Below the pieces are notes generated by a model, which worked only from the letters and a program-made list of their open reading frames with translations, was not told the origin of the DNA and searched no databases. Below, one piece after another: positions 26,333-37,381 of a DNA stretch of 64,000 bases (position 1 is the stretch's first letter; every line of letters starts with the position of its first letter). The stretch lies in contig NCGD01000024.1 in NCBI GenBank assembly GCA_002281535.1, positions 1 to 64,000 of the forward strand. Reading direction: 5' to 3'. This stretch comes from Sphingomonas sp. 28-63-12 (lineage in GTDB: Bacteria; Pseudomonadota; Alphaproteobacteria; Sphingomonadales; Sphingomonadaceae). Made by a program: the position numbers and the translations under genes.

Positions 26333-27646
26333 ATGACAGTTCGGGCGATCATCGCGGCGTTCGCACTATCAGCCTCGACCTCTGCCACCGTCGATCGACC
26401 TGACGCGAGCAGCATTCCCCATATTACCGTCATCGCCAACGGGCAGCGTGATTGGACGGCGCGCTATCGGTTCGATCGGCCGGTTCGGCGGTTGGTCTTT
26501 GTGCGTGCGCCAGACGACAGTCGCACCCGAACATGGACGGCGATGACCGGTTTTCAGATTATCGTTCCGAAAGCCGGTGGGGAAATCCTCCGCCGGATCG
26601 ACGGCAAACCGTTCCGCTCGGTCGATGTCTCCATGCCGCCGCGCTATATCTATTTGGCGGCGGGTTATGCGCCCTTCTCGCCCTTTGGCGATGGCAGCGT
26701 GCTGATGCACAGTGGTCGCCTGTTCGCCTGTGGCAACGTGTGTCCGGCGGCGGATAGCACGGCATGGCCCATACACCTCATTGTCGGTGACGGCCGAGGG
26801 ATTCAGCTTGGCGATCGCAGCGCCGCCCGGAACCTCCGCTGGATCGACAAGGATAGCGGCCATAACATCTATGTGGGCCGTGAAAAACCGGCCGCAACGG
26901 GCCCCGTCAATGCGATCATTGATCATGCCTTTCCGGGTGATCTACGGCGCCAGCTTTTGGTCCAACTCCCAGAATTTATGCAATATTTTTCAGAACAACT
27001 TGGGCCATTGGCGGCGCGACCGACCTTGTTCGCCTCTTACGATGCGGCCCATCGTGACGGCGGTGGCCGCCAGGGCGGCACCTTGCCGGGGCAGATTTTC
27101 GTACATTATTACGGCGCACGCTGGGCCACTGAATTTACGAAGCCCGATTTCGCCAGCGATCAGTCATGGCTCTTCGCGCATGAAGCCGGCCATTTGTTTC
27201 AGCGCCAGCTCGGCACCGAAGCCCCGGCCGGATGGTGGATACACGAAGGCGGCGGGGATGCCTTTGCCGCCCTGGCACTTCGCCGGATGGGACCTGAAAT
27301 GTCCGCCTATGTCGATCGTCGGATCGACCGCGCCCAGCTTGCCTGCGCCCAGACGACCAGCGACAAATCGATCCACGCGGCGATCACGGAGCGCGAGATT
27401 GACCCGGCCTATCAATGTGGGTTGCTGATCAACCTCGCTCTCGATGCTGCTATCCGACGGCGCGCTCCGGAAAAGGACGGGCTTTTCTCAGTCTGGCTGG
27501 CCTATTTGGCACGCGAAAAGCGCGGCGCGACAACAGACGAGGCAGGATTCTTGGCCTGTGTTGCAACTATCGGTGGACAGGAACTCGCCGACCAACTGAC
27601 CCAGTTGCTCGACACGCCTAGCCCTAGAATAGCTCTGTTGCGTTAG
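26333..27646 (+). CDS. Gluzincin-type metallopeptidase-like protein
   Basis: 437 residues, probably secreted: the hydrophobic N-terminus (about 3-17) looks like a short signal peptide. A zinc-peptidase core is visible: HEAGH at about residue 283, then a Glu 18 residues after the second His in WWIHEGG. This is the M1/M61-like HExxH...E arrangement with one residue less than the usual M1 spacing. The N-terminal half (about 20-190) is beta-rich and unrecognised. Four Cys are present. It lies between trpE and trpG on the same strand, which is not usual for a trp operon. Activity is inferred from motifs only. Confidence 0.75.
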   Translation: MTVRAIIAAFALSASTSATVDRPDASSIPHITVIANGQRDWTARYRFDRPVRRLVFVRAPDDSRTRTWTAMTGFQIIVPKAGGEILRRIDGKPFRSVDVSMPPRYIYLAAGYAPFSPFGDGSVLMHSGRLFACGNVCPAADSTAWPIHLIVGDGRGIQLGDRSAARNLRWIDKDSGHNIYVGREKPAATGPVNAIIDHAFPGDLRRQLLVQLPEFMQYFSEQLGPLAARPTLFASYDAAHRDGGGRQGGTLPGQIFVHYYGARWATEFTKPDFASDQSWLFAHEAGHLFQRQLGTEAPAGWWIHEGGGDAFAALALRRMGPEMSAYVDRRIDRAQLACAQTTSDKSIHAAITEREIDPAYQCGLLINLALDAAIRRRAPEKDGLFSVWLAYLAREKRGATTDEAGFLACVATIGGQELADQLTQLLDTPSPRIALLR

Positions 27647-27656
27647 CGCCCGCCGC

Positions 27657-28043
27657 TTATTTCGGCGCGCGACGCTCTGCCTGCCATTTGTCGATCAACT
27701 GCTGGGTGCAGCCGGTCTGGCCGCCGCTACCCGTTGGCGAGCAGGTATTGGGAAGACCACCGCCCTCACGGCCGACCTCGTCCAGTCCTTCGACCCGGCT
27801 TCCCCAGGCCAGATTAGCTGCGCTCGGCGCAAGCTTTCGGAGGCTCTTGGGAATGCGATAGGGCTCTTCGAGCGTCTGGCAAACGACGATCTCGCCATTG
27901 GCCGATTCCGGGCATTTGTCGCCCGGCGTCAGCGTGATGCTGCGAATTTTCGCCGGCGGCTGCCCGGCAATCGGCGCGTCCTGCGCAACAACTGCGGTGA
28001 CCGGCAGCGCCAGAAGCGCGGCAAAGGCGACCAAACGAACCAT
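27657..28043 (-). CDS. Hypothetical secreted protein, 128 aa
   Basis: A small exported protein with a clear signal peptide (1-20, cleavage near VVAQ). The mature part has four Cys (in GDKCPES, IVVCQT, PNTCSP and TGCTQQ), which may form two disulphides. No known domain. ATG 28043 has GGGAG upstream in the sense strand. It is transcribed against the trp genes and stops 11 bp from the end of the metallopeptidase-like gene. Confidence 0.7.
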   Translation of the reverse strand: MVRLVAFAALLALPVTAVVAQDAPIAGQPPAKIRSITLTPGDKCPESANGEIVVCQTLEEPYRIPKSLRKLAPSAANLAWGSRVEGLDEVGREGGGLPNTCSPTGSGGQTGCTQQLIDKWQAERRAPK

Positions 28044-28192
28044 GCTACTCACTCCCACAAAGTCGATCAGATCGCGCTACGACGCTGGAATCCTACAACA
28101 GCCATGTCGGAAGTCCAGTGGCTTGCGACAAGACGCGCGTTCGTCGAGCAGGCCGGTTGCGCTTGAGAACGCATCGGCTACAAGCGCGCCGC

Positions 28193-28777
28193 ATGATCCT
28201 CGTCATCGACAATTATGACAGCTTCACCTGGAACCTGGTCCATTATCTGATGGAATTGGGAGCCGAGGTGCGTGTCGTCCGCAACGATGCCCTCACGGTC
28301 GCCGAAGCGATGGCGAGCAATGCCCATGCCTTCCTTATCTCTCCCGGCCCCAAGACGCCGACCGAGGCAGGCATCTCGCTCGACCTCGTCGCTGCCTGCG
28401 CCGATGCCGGCAAGCCATTGCTCGGCGTCTGCCTTGGCCATCAGGCGATCGGCCAACATTTCGGCGGGAAGGTGGTCCGTGGCGGGCTGATGCACGGCAA
28501 GACATCACCGGTGGCGCATGACGGCACGGGACTGTTTGCCGGCCTGCCCTCGCCGTTCACCGCAACGCGTTATCACTCCCTGATCGTCGAGCAAATTCCC
28601 GACGACCTGATCGTCAATGCCACGGCCGATGATGGCTCCGTGATGGGCTTTCGCCACGCCAGCCTGCCGATCCACGGTGTGCAGTTCCACCCCGAAAGCA
28701 TCGCGACGGAGCATGGCCATGCAATGCTCGCCAATTTCATAATGCTGGCCGGCCTGACGCCCGGGAAACCGGCGTGA
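28193..28777 (+). CDS. trpG: Anthranilate/aminodeoxychorismate synthase glutaminase
   Basis: 194 residues of a class I glutamine amidotransferase. The N-terminal [10 protein letters not shown] is the trpG/pabA signature, the nucleophile Cys is in GVCLGHQ (about residue 79) and the His-Glu pair is in FHPES (about 168-172). It supplies ammonia to TrpE and may also serve PabB, as in other bacteria with a single amphibolic subunit. ATG 28193 starts the signature. The stop overlaps the GTG start of trpD. Confidence 0.95.
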   Translation: MILVIDNYDSFTWNLVHYLMELGAEVRVVRNDALTVAEAMASNAHAFLISPGPKTPTEAGISLDLVAACADAGKPLLGVCLGHQAIGQHFGGKVVRGGLMHGKTSPVAHDGTGLFAGLPSPFTATRYHSLIVEQIPDDLIVNATADDGSVMGFRHASLPIHGVQFHPESIATEHGHAMLANFIMLAGLTPGKPA

Positions 28778-29769
28778 CCACCAGCGTCCGATTGCCGGAG
28801 ACCGCCGCGCCGCTGTCACGCGAAGCCGCGGCGCAGGCCTTTGCCGATATCCTCGACGCCCGGACCTCCGAGGACGCAATCGCCGATTTTCTGATCGGTC
28901 TGAGCGTGCGCGGCGAAACGAGCATCGAGATCGCCGAGGCGGCGCGAGCGCTGCGGGCCAGGCTGATCCCGATCGAAGCGCCGGCCGGGGCGATCGATGT
29001 CTGCGGTACAGGCGGCGACGGGCATGACACGCTCAATGTGTCCACTGCCGTATCGCTGGTGGTAGCGGCGGCGGGCGTGCCGGTCGCAAAGCACGGCAAC
29101 CGCGCTGCCTCCAGCAAGGCGGGCGCCGCCGATACGCTCGAAGCACTTGGCCTCGATATGGACCGGGCCGGCAGTCTGGCCCAGGCAAGCCTGCGCGACC
29201 TGGGAATCGCCTTTCTGTTCGCCGCCAATCATCACCCGGCGATGAAGCGGATCACTCCCATTCGTCGCCGGATCGGGCGGCGGACAATCTTCAACCTGAT
29301 GGGCCCGCTCGCCAATCCCGCACGCGTCTCGCGCCAGCTGATTGGCATTGCCCGGCCTGATTATGCGCCCGTCTATGCCGATGCACTGGCGCAGTTGGGC
29401 ACCGAGGCCGCGTTGGTTGTCTCAGGCAATGAAGGACTTGACGAGCTCTCGGGCGCCGGGCCGAGCGTCGTTGTCAGCGTCGGCGCAATTGCCCTGCCCA
29501 TTTCGGTATCGCCCGACGATGCCGGTTTGCCTTGCCACCCGATCGCGGCGCTGCATGGCGGTGATCCCTCCTATAACGCGGCAGCGTTGCGGCGGCTGCT
29601 GCTCGGCGAAACAGGCGCTTATCGTGATGCCGTCTTGCTCAATGCTGCTGCAGCGTTGATGCTGGCCGGACACGCCGCGTCACTCCGGCAAGGTGTGGAA
29701 GAAGCGCGCGAAGTGCTCGACAATGGGCTTGCCAACGCGCTGCTGGATTGCTGGATCGCTTATTCATGA
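28774..29769 (+). CDS. trpD: Anthranilate phosphoribosyltransferase
   Basis: 331 residues of the class IV phosphoribosyltransferase fold, the usual length. The PRPP-binding block [13 protein letters not shown] is at about 70-82, KHGNRAASS follows (about 106-114) and the metal-binding NLMGPLANP block is near 175. It attaches a phosphoribosyl group to anthranilate in tryptophan synthesis. The start is GTG 28774 overlapping the trpG stop, and the end overlaps the trpC start (ATGA), so trpG-D-C are coupled. Confidence 0.96.
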   Translation: MTTSVRLPETAAPLSREAAAQAFADILDARTSEDAIADFLIGLSVRGETSIEIAEAARALRARLIPIEAPAGAIDVCGTGGDGHDTLNVSTAVSLVVAAAGVPVAKHGNRAASSKAGAADTLEALGLDMDRAGSLAQASLRDLGIAFLFAANHHPAMKRITPIRRRIGRRTIFNLMGPLANPARVSRQLIGIARPDYAPVYADALAQLGTEAALVVSGNEGLDELSGAGPSVVVSVGAIALPISVSPDDAGLPCHPIAALHGGDPSYNAAALRRLLLGETGAYRDAVLLNAAAALMLAGHAASLRQGVEEAREVLDNGLANALLDCWIAYS

Positions 29770-30554
29770 CGACGATTTTGACCCGGATCCTGGAAACCAA
29801 GCGTGCCGATGTTGCCGCGCGCAAAGCGTGCATCGCGATGAGCGAGATCGACGCGCTGATCACCGAACAAACCGCGCCGCGCGGTTTCCGCGCCGCGCTT
29901 GATGCAAGGGCCGACCATGGTCCTGCGCTCATCGCCGAAATCAAGAAGGCTAGCCCGTCCAAGGGGCTGATCCGCGAGAATTTCGATCCGCCCGCCCATG
30001 CCATCGCCTATCAGGCCGGGGGCGCTGCCTGCCTGTCGGTGTTGACCGACGAACATTGGTTTCAGGGCGCAGACGCCTATCTCGCTGCCGCCCGCAATGT
30101 CGTCAGCCTGCCGGTGATCCGCAAGGATTTCATGATCGATCCCTGGCAAGTGCCCGAATCGCGCGCGCTGGGCGCCGACGCGATCCTGCTGATCCTGGCC
30201 GCGCTTGATGACGATCTGCTCGCCGAACTCGAAGCGGCGGCAATCGAATGCGGCATGGACGTACTGGTCGAGGTACATGACGCCAAGGAGCTCGAGCGGG
30301 CAATGAAGCTCAAATCGCGGCTGATTGGCGTCAATAATCGCGACCTGCACGATTTCAGCGTCGATTTTCAGCGCACCTATGATCTGGTGTCGCGGGCGCC
30401 GGCGGGCTGCACCTTCGTCGCGGAAAGCGGGCTGTCGAGCCGCGCCGACCTCGATGCCATGGCTGACAAGGGCGTGCGGTGTTTTCTGGTTGGTGAAGCC
30501 CTGATGCGCGCCGACGATATCGAAGCGGCAACCCGCGCGCTGCTCGCGCCATGA
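29766..30554 (+). CDS. trpC: Indole-3-glycerol phosphate synthase
   Basis: 262 residues forming a (beta/alpha)8-barrel. [11 protein letters not shown] at about 58-68 holds a catalytic Lys, the DDF-type loop appears as VIRKDF with the second Lys, and VGVNNRDL-type ([11 protein letters not shown]) and VAESGLSS complete the site. It closes the indole ring from CdRP. The ATG at 29766 follows trpD by overlap; an earlier in-frame codon inside trpD is rejected. Its stop overlaps the moaC start by 4 nt. Confidence 0.96.
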   Translation: MTTILTRILETKRADVAARKACIAMSEIDALITEQTAPRGFRAALDARADHGPALIAEIKKASPSKGLIRENFDPPAHAIAYQAGGAACLSVLTDEHWFQGADAYLAAARNVVSLPVIRKDFMIDPWQVPESRALGADAILLILAALDDDLLAELEAAAIECGMDVLVEVHDAKELERAMKLKSRLIGVNNRDLHDFSVDFQRTYDLVSRAPAGCTFVAESGLSSRADLDAMADKGVRCFLVGEALMRADDIEAATRALLAP

Positions 30555-31033
30555 GCGGGCTGACGCATCTCGACGCCAGTGGTGCGGCGCACATGGTCGA
30601 TGTCGGCGGCAAAGCCGATACGATGCGCGAGGCGGTGGCGACCGGACGGATCACCATGTCCCCCGCAGCCGCCATCGCCATTCGCGATGGTGCCGCCAAG
30701 AAGGGCGACGTTTTGGCCGTCGCGCGGGTGGCCGGCATTATGGCTGCCAAGCGAACCAGCGAGCTGATCCCACTGTGCCACCCCTTGCCGCTGACCCGGG
30801 TTGCGATCGAACTTACGCCCGATGACGGTGGCGTCACCGTGAAGGCGACTTGCGCCACCGAAGGCAAGACAGGCGTCGAAATGGAAGCCATGACGGCGGT
30901 ATCGGTCGCGCTGCTCACTATTTACGACATGGGCAAGGCGATCGATCGCTGCATGGTGATCGGCGGGATTAAGTTGCTGGAGAAGCGCGGCGGCAAATCG
31001 GGCACGTGGCGCGCGCCGCCGCCCGCAACTTAA
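30551..31033 (+). CDS. moaC: Cyclic pyranopterin monophosphate synthase
   Basis: 160 residues of the MoaC family. [16 protein letters not shown] is near the N-terminus, PLCHPLPLT at about 75-83, and the active-site-type block [17 protein letters not shown] at about 100-116. The enzyme forms cPMP in molybdenum cofactor synthesis with MoaA. Its start is coupled to trpC although the pathways differ. moeA, which acts later in the same pathway, lies one gene downstream. Confidence 0.96.
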   Translation: MSGLTHLDASGAAHMVDVGGKADTMREAVATGRITMSPAAAIAIRDGAAKKGDVLAVARVAGIMAAKRTSELIPLCHPLPLTRVAIELTPDDGGVTVKATCATEGKTGVEMEAMTAVSVALLTIYDMGKAIDRCMVIGGIKLLEKRGGKSGTWRAPPPAT

Positions 31034-31099
31034 CGCTGGCACCACCTTGCAATATCGCGCACCCTTTGGCCGGGCTGCATTTCGGGGGAATTGAACGCC

Positions 31100-32482
31100 A
31101 TGGCCGACGCCGCTCTGGATAATCACGGCGCAGAACCTGCGAGCGGTGCATTGCGCGGAAACGCCCGTCCAGCGCGCAAGATCCAGATCGTCGTTGTCGG
31201 CGGCGGAGCTGGCGGGCTTGGCCTCGTCGCCCGGTTGGGAAAGGCGCTTGGCCGCAAGAAATTCGACATCATCCTGGTCGATCGCAACCAGACGCATATC
31301 TGGAAGCCGTTGTTGCATGAGGTCGCTGCAGGATCACTCGATGCCAATCTCGACGAGGTCGGCTATCGCAGTCATGCCTATCGCTGGAATTACCGCTTTT
31401 TCGATGGGTCGCTCGAATCGATCGATCGTCCGGCGCGCGAAGTCGTGATTGCGCCGATCCTAGACGAAACCGGTCGCGAAATCGTCGGGCGCCACCGCAT
31501 CCGCTATGATTATCTGGTTGTAGCCGTCGGCTCGGTCTCCAATGATTTCGGCACGCCAGGCGTTCGGGAAAACGCTATTTACCTCGACGATCGCACCCAG
31601 GCCGATCGTTTTCGCAAGCGCTTGCTCAACCAATGCCTGCGCGTGTCGCGGACGATGAGCGCCGATCCCCGCGCCGATGCACGGGTGCGAGTCGCCATTG
31701 TCGGCGGTGGCGCGACGGGCGTGGAACTGGCGGCTGAATTGTTCAACGCCGCCAAGGGCCTGGCCTATTACGGACTTGAGGTGTTCGACGAATCGCGGCT
31801 CGAGGTAACTCTGGTTGAAGCAGGCCCGCGCATCCTGCCGGCGCTGCCCGAAAACCTTTCCCAGGCCGCGACCGAGGAACTAGAGGCGATCGGCGTCCGG
31901 GTACTAACCGGGCGGCAAGTGTCCGCCATCACCGATGCCGGCATTGCCACATCCGACGGTGACTTCATCCCTGCCGATCTGCGGGTATGGGCCGCAGGCG
32001 TAAAAGGGCCTGATTTCCTCCAGGGTATTGGTGATCTGGAAACCACCCCCGGCAATCAACTCGTGGTGACAGAAACACTCCAGACGACCCGCGACCCGCG
32101 CATCTTTGCGATTGGCGATTGCGCGCGCTACGTCCCGGCTGGCGCTGATCGCCCCATTCCGCCGCGCGCCCAAGCGGCGCACCAGATGGCGGGGACGGCC
32201 TATCACAATATCCGCGCGCTGATCGCCGGCAAGCCGCTGAAGCCCTTTGTTTATCACGACAAGGGATCGTTGGTGTCACTGTCGCGCTTCTCGACGGTGG
32301 GCAGCCTGATGGGCAATCTGGTCGGCGGGCGCATGGCGGTGGAAGGGCGGATCGCGCGGCTGATCTATGTGTCGCTCTACGGCATGCATATCGTCGCGAT
32401 CCATGGCTGGCTAAAGGGCGCGGCGCTGATCGCGATGGGCCGGATCAACCAGGTCATCCGCCCCCGCTTGAAGCTCCATTAG
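31100..32482 (+). CDS. NDH-2-like NAD(P)/FAD oxidoreductase
   Basis: 460 residues with two Rossmann dinucleotide-binding motifs: GGGAGGLGL at about 32-40 for FAD, and GGGATGVELAAEL at about 200-212 for NADH. The FAD/quinone block with AIGDCA is at about 337-342. It resembles type II NADH dehydrogenase, a single-subunit enzyme that passes electrons from NADH to quinone without proton pumping. ATG 31100 is preferred over TTG 31091. The C-terminal hydrophobic stretch (about 420-445) may anchor the protein. The gene is bracketed by moaC and moeA; no pathway link is evident. Confidence 0.87.
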   Translation: MADAALDNHGAEPASGALRGNARPARKIQIVVVGGGAGGLGLVARLGKALGRKKFDIILVDRNQTHIWKPLLHEVAAGSLDANLDEVGYRSHAYRWNYRFFDGSLESIDRPAREVVIAPILDETGREIVGRHRIRYDYLVVAVGSVSNDFGTPGVRENAIYLDDRTQADRFRKRLLNQCLRVSRTMSADPRADARVRVAIVGGGATGVELAAELFNAAKGLAYYGLEVFDESRLEVTLVEAGPRILPALPENLSQAATEELEAIGVRVLTGRQVSAITDAGIATSDGDFIPADLRVWAAGVKGPDFLQGIGDLETTPGNQLVVTETLQTTRDPRIFAIGDCARYVPAGADRPIPPRAQAAHQMAGTAYHNIRALIAGKPLKPFVYHDKGSLVSLSRFSTVGSLMGNLVGGRMAVEGRIARLIYVSLYGMHIVAIHGWLKGAALIAMGRINQVIRPRLKLH

Positions 32483-32498
32483 GCGAAAGGACGCGATC

Positions 32499-33683
32499 AT
32501 GACCGGGTTGCTCTCCGTCGCCGATGCGCAGGCGCAATTGTTGGCACTTGCCCGCACGGTGCCTAGCGAGACCGCCGATTTGCGAACTGCCGCTGGGCGC
32601 TGGGCTTCAGGCGATATCGTGGCGCAACGCTCTCAGCCGGTTACCGATCTCTCGGCCATGGACGGCTATGCCATTCGCTTCGAAGACTTGCCTGGCCCCT
32701 TCGCGTTGATTGGTGAAAGCGCCGCCGGGCACCCCTTTGCAAGCGCGGTTGGCGCGGGCGAAGCGGTACGGATCTTTACCGGCGCGGCCATGCCCAAGGG
32801 GGCCGATACCGTGATGGTCCAGGAAGAGGTGGCGCGGGACGGCAACCGGGTGATTCTGACCGGCGAGGGCCCTGGCACGGTCCGGCGCAACGTCCGTCAT
32901 CTCGGTCTCGATTTTAGGGCCGGCCAGCGTCTCTTCGCGCGCGGCGACCGATTGACGCCAGCGCGGATTGCGCTTGCCGCCAGTAGCGGGCACGGCGCCA
33001 TCGCGGTCAATCGCCGCATCCGGGTCGCGATCCTGTCGACCGGGGATGAGCTTGTGCCGCCTGGCGCGCCGCTGATCGGCGCCCAATTGCCTGAATCGAA
33101 CGGCGTCATGCTAGCCGCCTTGCTCGCCGATCTTGCAGTTGACCTGCAGTTGCTGCCGATCCTGCCCGATCGGCTCGATGTAATCAGTGCCGCGATAGCC
33201 GCGATCGAGGCCGATGTCATCGTGACGCTCGGCGGGGCATCGGTCGGTGATCATGATCTTGTCCGGCCTGCGATCGAAGCTGCCGGTGGCACGATCCATT
33301 TCTGGCGGATCGCGCTTCGCCCCGGCAAGCCGATGCTGGCGGGCACGATCGGGGACGCCGTGATCCTGGGGCTGCCGGGTAACCCCGTTTCCGCCTTCGT
33401 CACCGCGCATCTTTTCCTGAGGCCGCTGATCGCGACGCTTGGCGGGGCAAACGCCCCCTTCCCCGAACCAGGGATCGCCATGCTCGGCGAAGCGCTGCCC
33501 GCCAACGACCAGCGCCAGGACTATCTGCGCGGAAAATGGCACAATGGCTGCGTCTATTCGGCGGCAAAACAGGACAGTTCTCTGATCCTAACGCTGGCCG
33601 ACGCTACCTGTCTTATCATCCGTCCACCGTTTGCACACGCCGCCGCTGCGGGCGACCAGGTCGCCATTCTGCCACTTGCTTGA
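32499..33683 (+). CDS. moeA: Molybdopterin molybdenumtransferase
   Basis: 394 residues of the MoeA family. VTDLSAMDGYA at about 48-58 and a PKGADTVMVQEEV block at about 105-117 mark domains I and III. The catalytic MoCF-biosynthesis domain has STGDEL at about 182 and GGASVGDHD at about 246. The C-terminal domain IV runs from about 320. It inserts molybdenum into molybdopterin-AMP. It belongs with moaC two genes upstream. The next gene, lexA, has its own promoter with a LexA box 25 bp after this stop. Confidence 0.95.
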   Translation: MTGLLSVADAQAQLLALARTVPSETADLRTAAGRWASGDIVAQRSQPVTDLSAMDGYAIRFEDLPGPFALIGESAAGHPFASAVGAGEAVRIFTGAAMPKGADTVMVQEEVARDGNRVILTGEGPGTVRRNVRHLGLDFRAGQRLFARGDRLTPARIALAASSGHGAIAVNRRIRVAILSTGDELVPPGAPLIGAQLPESNGVMLAALLADLAVDLQLLPILPDRLDVISAAIAAIEADVIVTLGGASVGDHDLVRPAIEAAGGTIHFWRIALRPGKPMLAGTIGDAVILGLPGNPVSAFVTAHLFLRPLIATLGGANAPFPEPGIAMLGEALPANDQRQDYLRGKWHNGCVYSAAKQDSSLILTLADATCLIIRPPFAHAAAAGDQVAILPLA

Positions 33684-33707
33684 CTTGGACGATCGCGTTG
33701 CCTAAAC

Positions 33708-33722
33708 GTTCGTCGTCTGTTC
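33708..33722 (+). promoter_or_regulatory. LexA box in the lexA promoter
   Basis: GTTC-N7-GTTC, an exact match to the alphaproteobacterial SOS box, 16 bp upstream of the lexA start. It implies the usual autoregulation of lexA by its own product. Confidence 0.85.
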
Positions 33723-33738
33723 TGGACGGAGGAACATA

Positions 33739-34416
33739 ATGCTCACGCGCAAACAGCACGAGCTGATCTGCTTCATCAATGATCGCCTGGCCGAGACCGG
33801 CGTTTCGCCATCGTTTGAGGAGATGAAGGAAGCCCTCGATCTCAAATCCAAATCCGGTGTCCACCGGCTGATCAGCGCGCTGGAGGAACGCCAGTTCATC
33901 CGCCGGCTGCCCAATCGCGCGCGCGCGCTGGAAGTGCTGCGCATGCCTGACCGTCCCGACACGACCCGCAAGACAAAGGCCCCCCCCTCAGCCGCGCCCG
34001 GCAATGTGCGCATTTTGCCACCGCCCGCCAATGACGTGATCGAGATTCCGCTGCACGGCCGAATCGCGGCCGGTGTGCCGATTGAAGCGTTTGAAGATCA
34101 TTCGATGCTGGCCGTGCCGGCGGCATTGCTCGGCGGGGGTGAGCATTACGCGCTGGAAGTGTCGGGTGACTCGATGGTCGACGCCGGCATTCTAGACGGG
34201 GATTATGCGCTGATCCGCCGCACCGATGTCGCGCGCGATGGAGAGATCGTTGTCGCTCTGATTGAAGAAAGCGAAGCGACCCTCAAATATTTCCGCCGCG
34301 AAGGGGCAATGATCCGGCTCGATCCGGCCAATCGTTCCTATGATCCGCAGCGATATGATCCGCGCCAGGTCCGCGTCCAGGGCAAGCTGGCCGGGTTGCT
34401 GCGCCGCTATGATTGA
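33739..34416 (+). CDS. lexA: LexA repressor
   Basis: 225 residues. An N-terminal winged HTH spans about 1-70 ([10 protein letters not shown], then [13 protein letters not shown] and KSGVHRLI). The autocleavage bond A111-G112 is in RIAAGVP, and the catalytic Ser145 (GDSMVDAG) and Lys183 (TLKYF) are in the S24 peptidase domain. LexA represses the SOS regulon and is cleaved when RecA filaments form. A GGAGG site precedes ATG 33739, and a perfect SOS box is 16 bp upstream. Confidence 0.97.
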   Translation: MLTRKQHELICFINDRLAETGVSPSFEEMKEALDLKSKSGVHRLISALEERQFIRRLPNRARALEVLRMPDRPDTTRKTKAPPSAAPGNVRILPPPANDVIEIPLHGRIAAGVPIEAFEDHSMLAVPAALLGGGEHYALEVSGDSMVDAGILDGDYALIRRTDVARDGEIVVALIEESEATLKYFRREGAMIRLDPANRSYDPQRYDPRQVRVQGKLAGLLRRYD

Positions 34417-35072
34417 TCGCGGCTCGCGCTCGGCATCGTGGCGTAAAACCAGCAATTGATCGAGAATCGTGAATCGGTGAACTGACCTGACGGGCACGCC
34501 ACCGGCAGCACCTCATGGGGCATCCATGACGGAAAGGCGACCAGTCGGTTATGCAACGGCGCAATGTCGGTGCTGCCAGGAACATTCTGCCCATTGGCAT
34601 CCGGCAATGGTCGATTGGCCGCGTGTAAGCGCAGCGCACCACCGCTGAAGGCAGCGGGGACCCGGTTGAAATAATAGACAAGGCTAAGGACGCGCCGCCT
34701 CTGCCGATCAACCGGCCCGGTCCGCATATCAATATGGCGTCGATAAAAATCGCCGTCATTATGGCATGCCAGGTCCAGTTCGGTGTGGGCGACAACAAAG
34801 GGGGTCACGCCAAGGTCGGTGATCAACGATGCGACCAATGGCTTGAAATGGTGCTTCAGTCGCTGCCGCCAATCCGTGAAATCGCAATCGCGCAGCTGGC
34901 GAGAATGACGGATCTTGGGCCGATAATAGCCGTCATGCACACGCGATTCGGCGAAAAAAGCTTGATGATCAAGAGCCCAGTCCAGCAACGCACGCGCCTC
35001 TGCGTCTGGCAGTACATCGTCCCGGACGACGAATGGCCCAACGCGATCAAGCACAGATAACGGCGCGGTCAT
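34407..35072 (-). CDS. 2OG-Fe(II) dioxygenase family protein
   Basis: 221 residues of the prolyl-4-hydroxylase-like double-stranded beta-helix fold. The iron-binding HxD is H113/D115 in RRHID, the distal His is H186 in PSWMPHEV, and the 2-oxoglutarate-binding Arg is R202 in SRFSINCWF. Substrate unknown; the family includes Pro and other hydroxylases. The end overlaps the lexA end by 10 nt on opposite strands. ATG 35072 is chosen, with TTG 35108 as an alternative. Confidence 0.83.
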   Translation of the reverse strand: MTAPLSVLDRVGPFVVRDDVLPDAEARALLDWALDHQAFFAESRVHDGYYRPKIRHSRQLRDCDFTDWRQRLKHHFKPLVASLITDLGVTPFVVAHTELDLACHNDGDFYRRHIDMRTGPVDRQRRRVLSLVYYFNRVPAAFSGGALRLHAANRPLPDANGQNVPGSTDIAPLHNRLVAFPSWMPHEVLPVACPSGQFTDSRFSINCWFYATMPSASRDQS

Positions 35073-35145
35073 GGCAATGAGTTTCTCGTCATGCCTCGAA
35101 AAATGCAACCGGGATCGTCGCCACGGCGCCGGGCGCCGCGGGGCG

Positions 35146-37323
35146 TTACTGACGGGGCGTTACCGACGGGGCCGACAAGCGCCAGGGATGGCGATCACCT
35201 GCCTGCCTGACGGTAACGATCCGCCCGCTGCCAAGCGTAATGGCGATCCCGCCCGTCTCTGCCAATATTGGCCGGTCGAGCCGCAACCAGAGCGGTCGGC
35301 AGCGCCGGGGCAAGCGCCGTTCACTGATCACGATATCGGCCTGCAAGCAGGCTGCAATGAGCGCCGCCGAGGGGACGGGATAGGCACTACGCGTAGCAAT
35401 GATGCGCCAGCGCCTGCCGCCTACCATCCTGTCAGCAAGGCACAAGTCGCGGCTGCACCGCGCCGCGCGCTGTTCCGCCAGGAAAGTCGGTTCGCCATCG
35501 ATACCGGCATTCTCGGCCAGCATCATCCGCGTGTAATCGCCCGCCCGGTCGCGCAGCAGGGCAATGTCGCCGTCATCGGTGCGCAGTGCCAAATGGCGCC
35601 CGTCGGCCGTGACGAGCAGATCGGGCGGCGGGGTCAGCACCGCCCAACCCGCGCCGATCACAATCGGCAGCGCAGCAACCAGGCGTATGCGCGTGCGCCA
35701 CAATGCCAGCCAAAGGCCGCCGACAACCATTAGCGCATAGGCACCATCGGGCATTGCCGGGAGCGCCGCCACGGCGCCGGGTGCATTGGCGACAAGGTGC
35801 GCCATCGCCAGTAATTGCCCCAATGCCTGACCTACAAGCCACCAGAACGGCCAGCCGAGCCCAACAAGATCAAAGAGGAGCGCAAGCGCCTCGATCGGCA
35901 TGACGACAAAGGTGGTCAGCGGGATGGCAACAATGTTGGCGACAGATCCGTATAACCCCGATTTGTGAAAGTGATAAAAGGCGATTGGTGAAAGCGCTGC
36001 TTCGACGACAATGCCGGTGAGCAGCAGAGAGGCGAGTTGACGGGCGAGCCAAGCAGCGCGACTCTCGTCGCGCGCTGCGAACCAGCGCTTGACGCGCGGC
36101 GCTTCGTGCAACGCAATGATTGCGGTCACAGCGGCGAACGACAGCTGAAAACTCGGCCCCGCCAGCGCCTCCGGCCAGAACAGCAATACGATGATCGCGC
36201 CCGTCGCCACCAGCCTGAGCGTAACCGCCTCGCGCCCAAGCGCCACCGCCAGCAGCACCATCAGCGCGGCAACGCAGGAACGCACGGTCGGCACTTCCGC
36301 ACCGGTCAGGATTGTATAGCCGATCGCGGCAACCGCGCCTGCGCCCGCGGCGATCAGCGGCAGGCGCCAATGGAGCGCGAGCCAGGGGCTCAGCGCTAGT
36401 AACCGGAGCACCAGCATCATGACGATGCCGACCACGGCAGTGATGTGCAGGCCGCTCACCGAAAGCAAATGCGTCAGCCCCGCGCGGCGCATCGCTTCGG
36501 CATCATCGAGCGGAATCGCACCCTGGTCGCCAGTGGCGAGCGCTGCGGCGATGGCGCCGGCCCCGCCTGACACCTGGGAACGGATATGCGCCGACAGCCG
36601 CGCACGCAGCCCACCGCCAGCCGCGTCGCCGGGCGAGACGATCACGATCGGGCCAAACCCGCGCCCGGTTGCGCCGATCCCATCAAACCAAGCGACACGT
36701 GCATAGTCATAGGCACCCGGCACCGATGGCGGCGGCGGCGGAACGAGCCGGGCACTGAGCAGGATCACCGCTCCCCTTGACAGACCGGCAGGAAAATCGG
36801 CCGCTTGCAGATTGAGGCGAAGATGGCGGGGCAGCCCGCTCGCCGACGCGCGACCCAGCCAGCCGACGATCTTCGACGGCGCCAGCCGAAGCCGGACGAG
36901 ACCGCGCGGCGGAAGTGGTTCGACCCGCTCGACCCGCGCCTCAAAGCGCACAATGACCGGCTCAGCAAGTGGGGCGCTCGACACGCGCTCCGCCCGTGTC
37001 CAGATCAACGCCATCCCAATCGACATCGCCGCGCAGGCGATTACTACAACCCGCGTGCCGCGCCCCCCGCGATCGACTGCCAGCGCCAGCAAGGCGGTCG
37101 CGGCAAGCGCCAGCAACACGGTGATCCAGGACGGCGAATCGGGCAGCCACAGCCATGCTGCGACACCAAGCCCGAGCATCACCGGTACCCACAGGTAAAG
37201 CTGGTCGCGCTCCGCTTCTAGCCAGCGCTCGATCTGGGCCAGGCTTCGGGCCAAACGATAGCCCACCGCAGTTTGAAGCGGAGCAAGGGCCGTGCTAGAG
37301 GCGCGCGTGGCTGAACTGGCCAT
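35146..37323 (-). CDS. comEC: ComEC/Rec2-family membrane protein
   Basis: 725 residues. An N-terminal DUF4131-type region has three membrane segments and a soluble OB-like part (about 115-230). The competence domain follows (about 255-560) with [10 protein letters not shown] at about 285, PTVRSC at about 345 and about eight membrane segments. The last 150 residues lack the HxHxDH motif of a metallo-hydrolase domain. ComEC forms the channel for single-stranded DNA during transformation. Other com genes are not in the window. It is divergent from gltX, with the ComEC start about 60 bp before the gltX ATG. Confidence 0.9.
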   Translation of the reverse strand: MASSATRASSTALAPLQTAVGYRLARSLAQIERWLEAERDQLYLWVPVMLGLGVAAWLWLPDSPSWITVLLALAATALLALAVDRGGRGTRVVVIACAAMSIGMALIWTRAERVSSAPLAEPVIVRFEARVERVEPLPPRGLVRLRLAPSKIVGWLGRASASGLPRHLRLNLQAADFPAGLSRGAVILLSARLVPPPPPSVPGAYDYARVAWFDGIGATGRGFGPIVIVSPGDAAGGGLRARLSAHIRSQVSGGAGAIAAALATGDQGAIPLDDAEAMRRAGLTHLLSVSGLHITAVVGIVMMLVLRLLALSPWLALHWRLPLIAAGAGAVAAIGYTILTGAEVPTVRSCVAALMVLLAVALGREAVTLRLVATGAIIVLLFWPEALAGPSFQLSFAAVTAIIALHEAPRVKRWFAARDESRAAWLARQLASLLLTGIVVEAALSPIAFYHFHKSGLYGSVANIVAIPLTTFVVMPIEALALLFDLVGLGWPFWWLVGQALGQLLAMAHLVANAPGAVAALPAMPDGAYALMVVGGLWLALWRTRIRLVAALPIVIGAGWAVLTPPPDLLVTADGRHLALRTDDGDIALLRDRAGDYTRMMLAENAGIDGEPTFLAEQRAARCSRDLCLADRMVGGRRWRIIATRSAYPVPSAALIAACLQADIVISERRLPRRCRPLWLRLDRPILAETGGIAITLGSGRIVTVRQAGDRHPWRLSAPSVTPRQ

Positions 37324-37381
37324 CGTTTTTCAAGTCTGGGAGCAGCCGCACGGTGGCGCAAGTTATGAAATTTCTGCAGCC

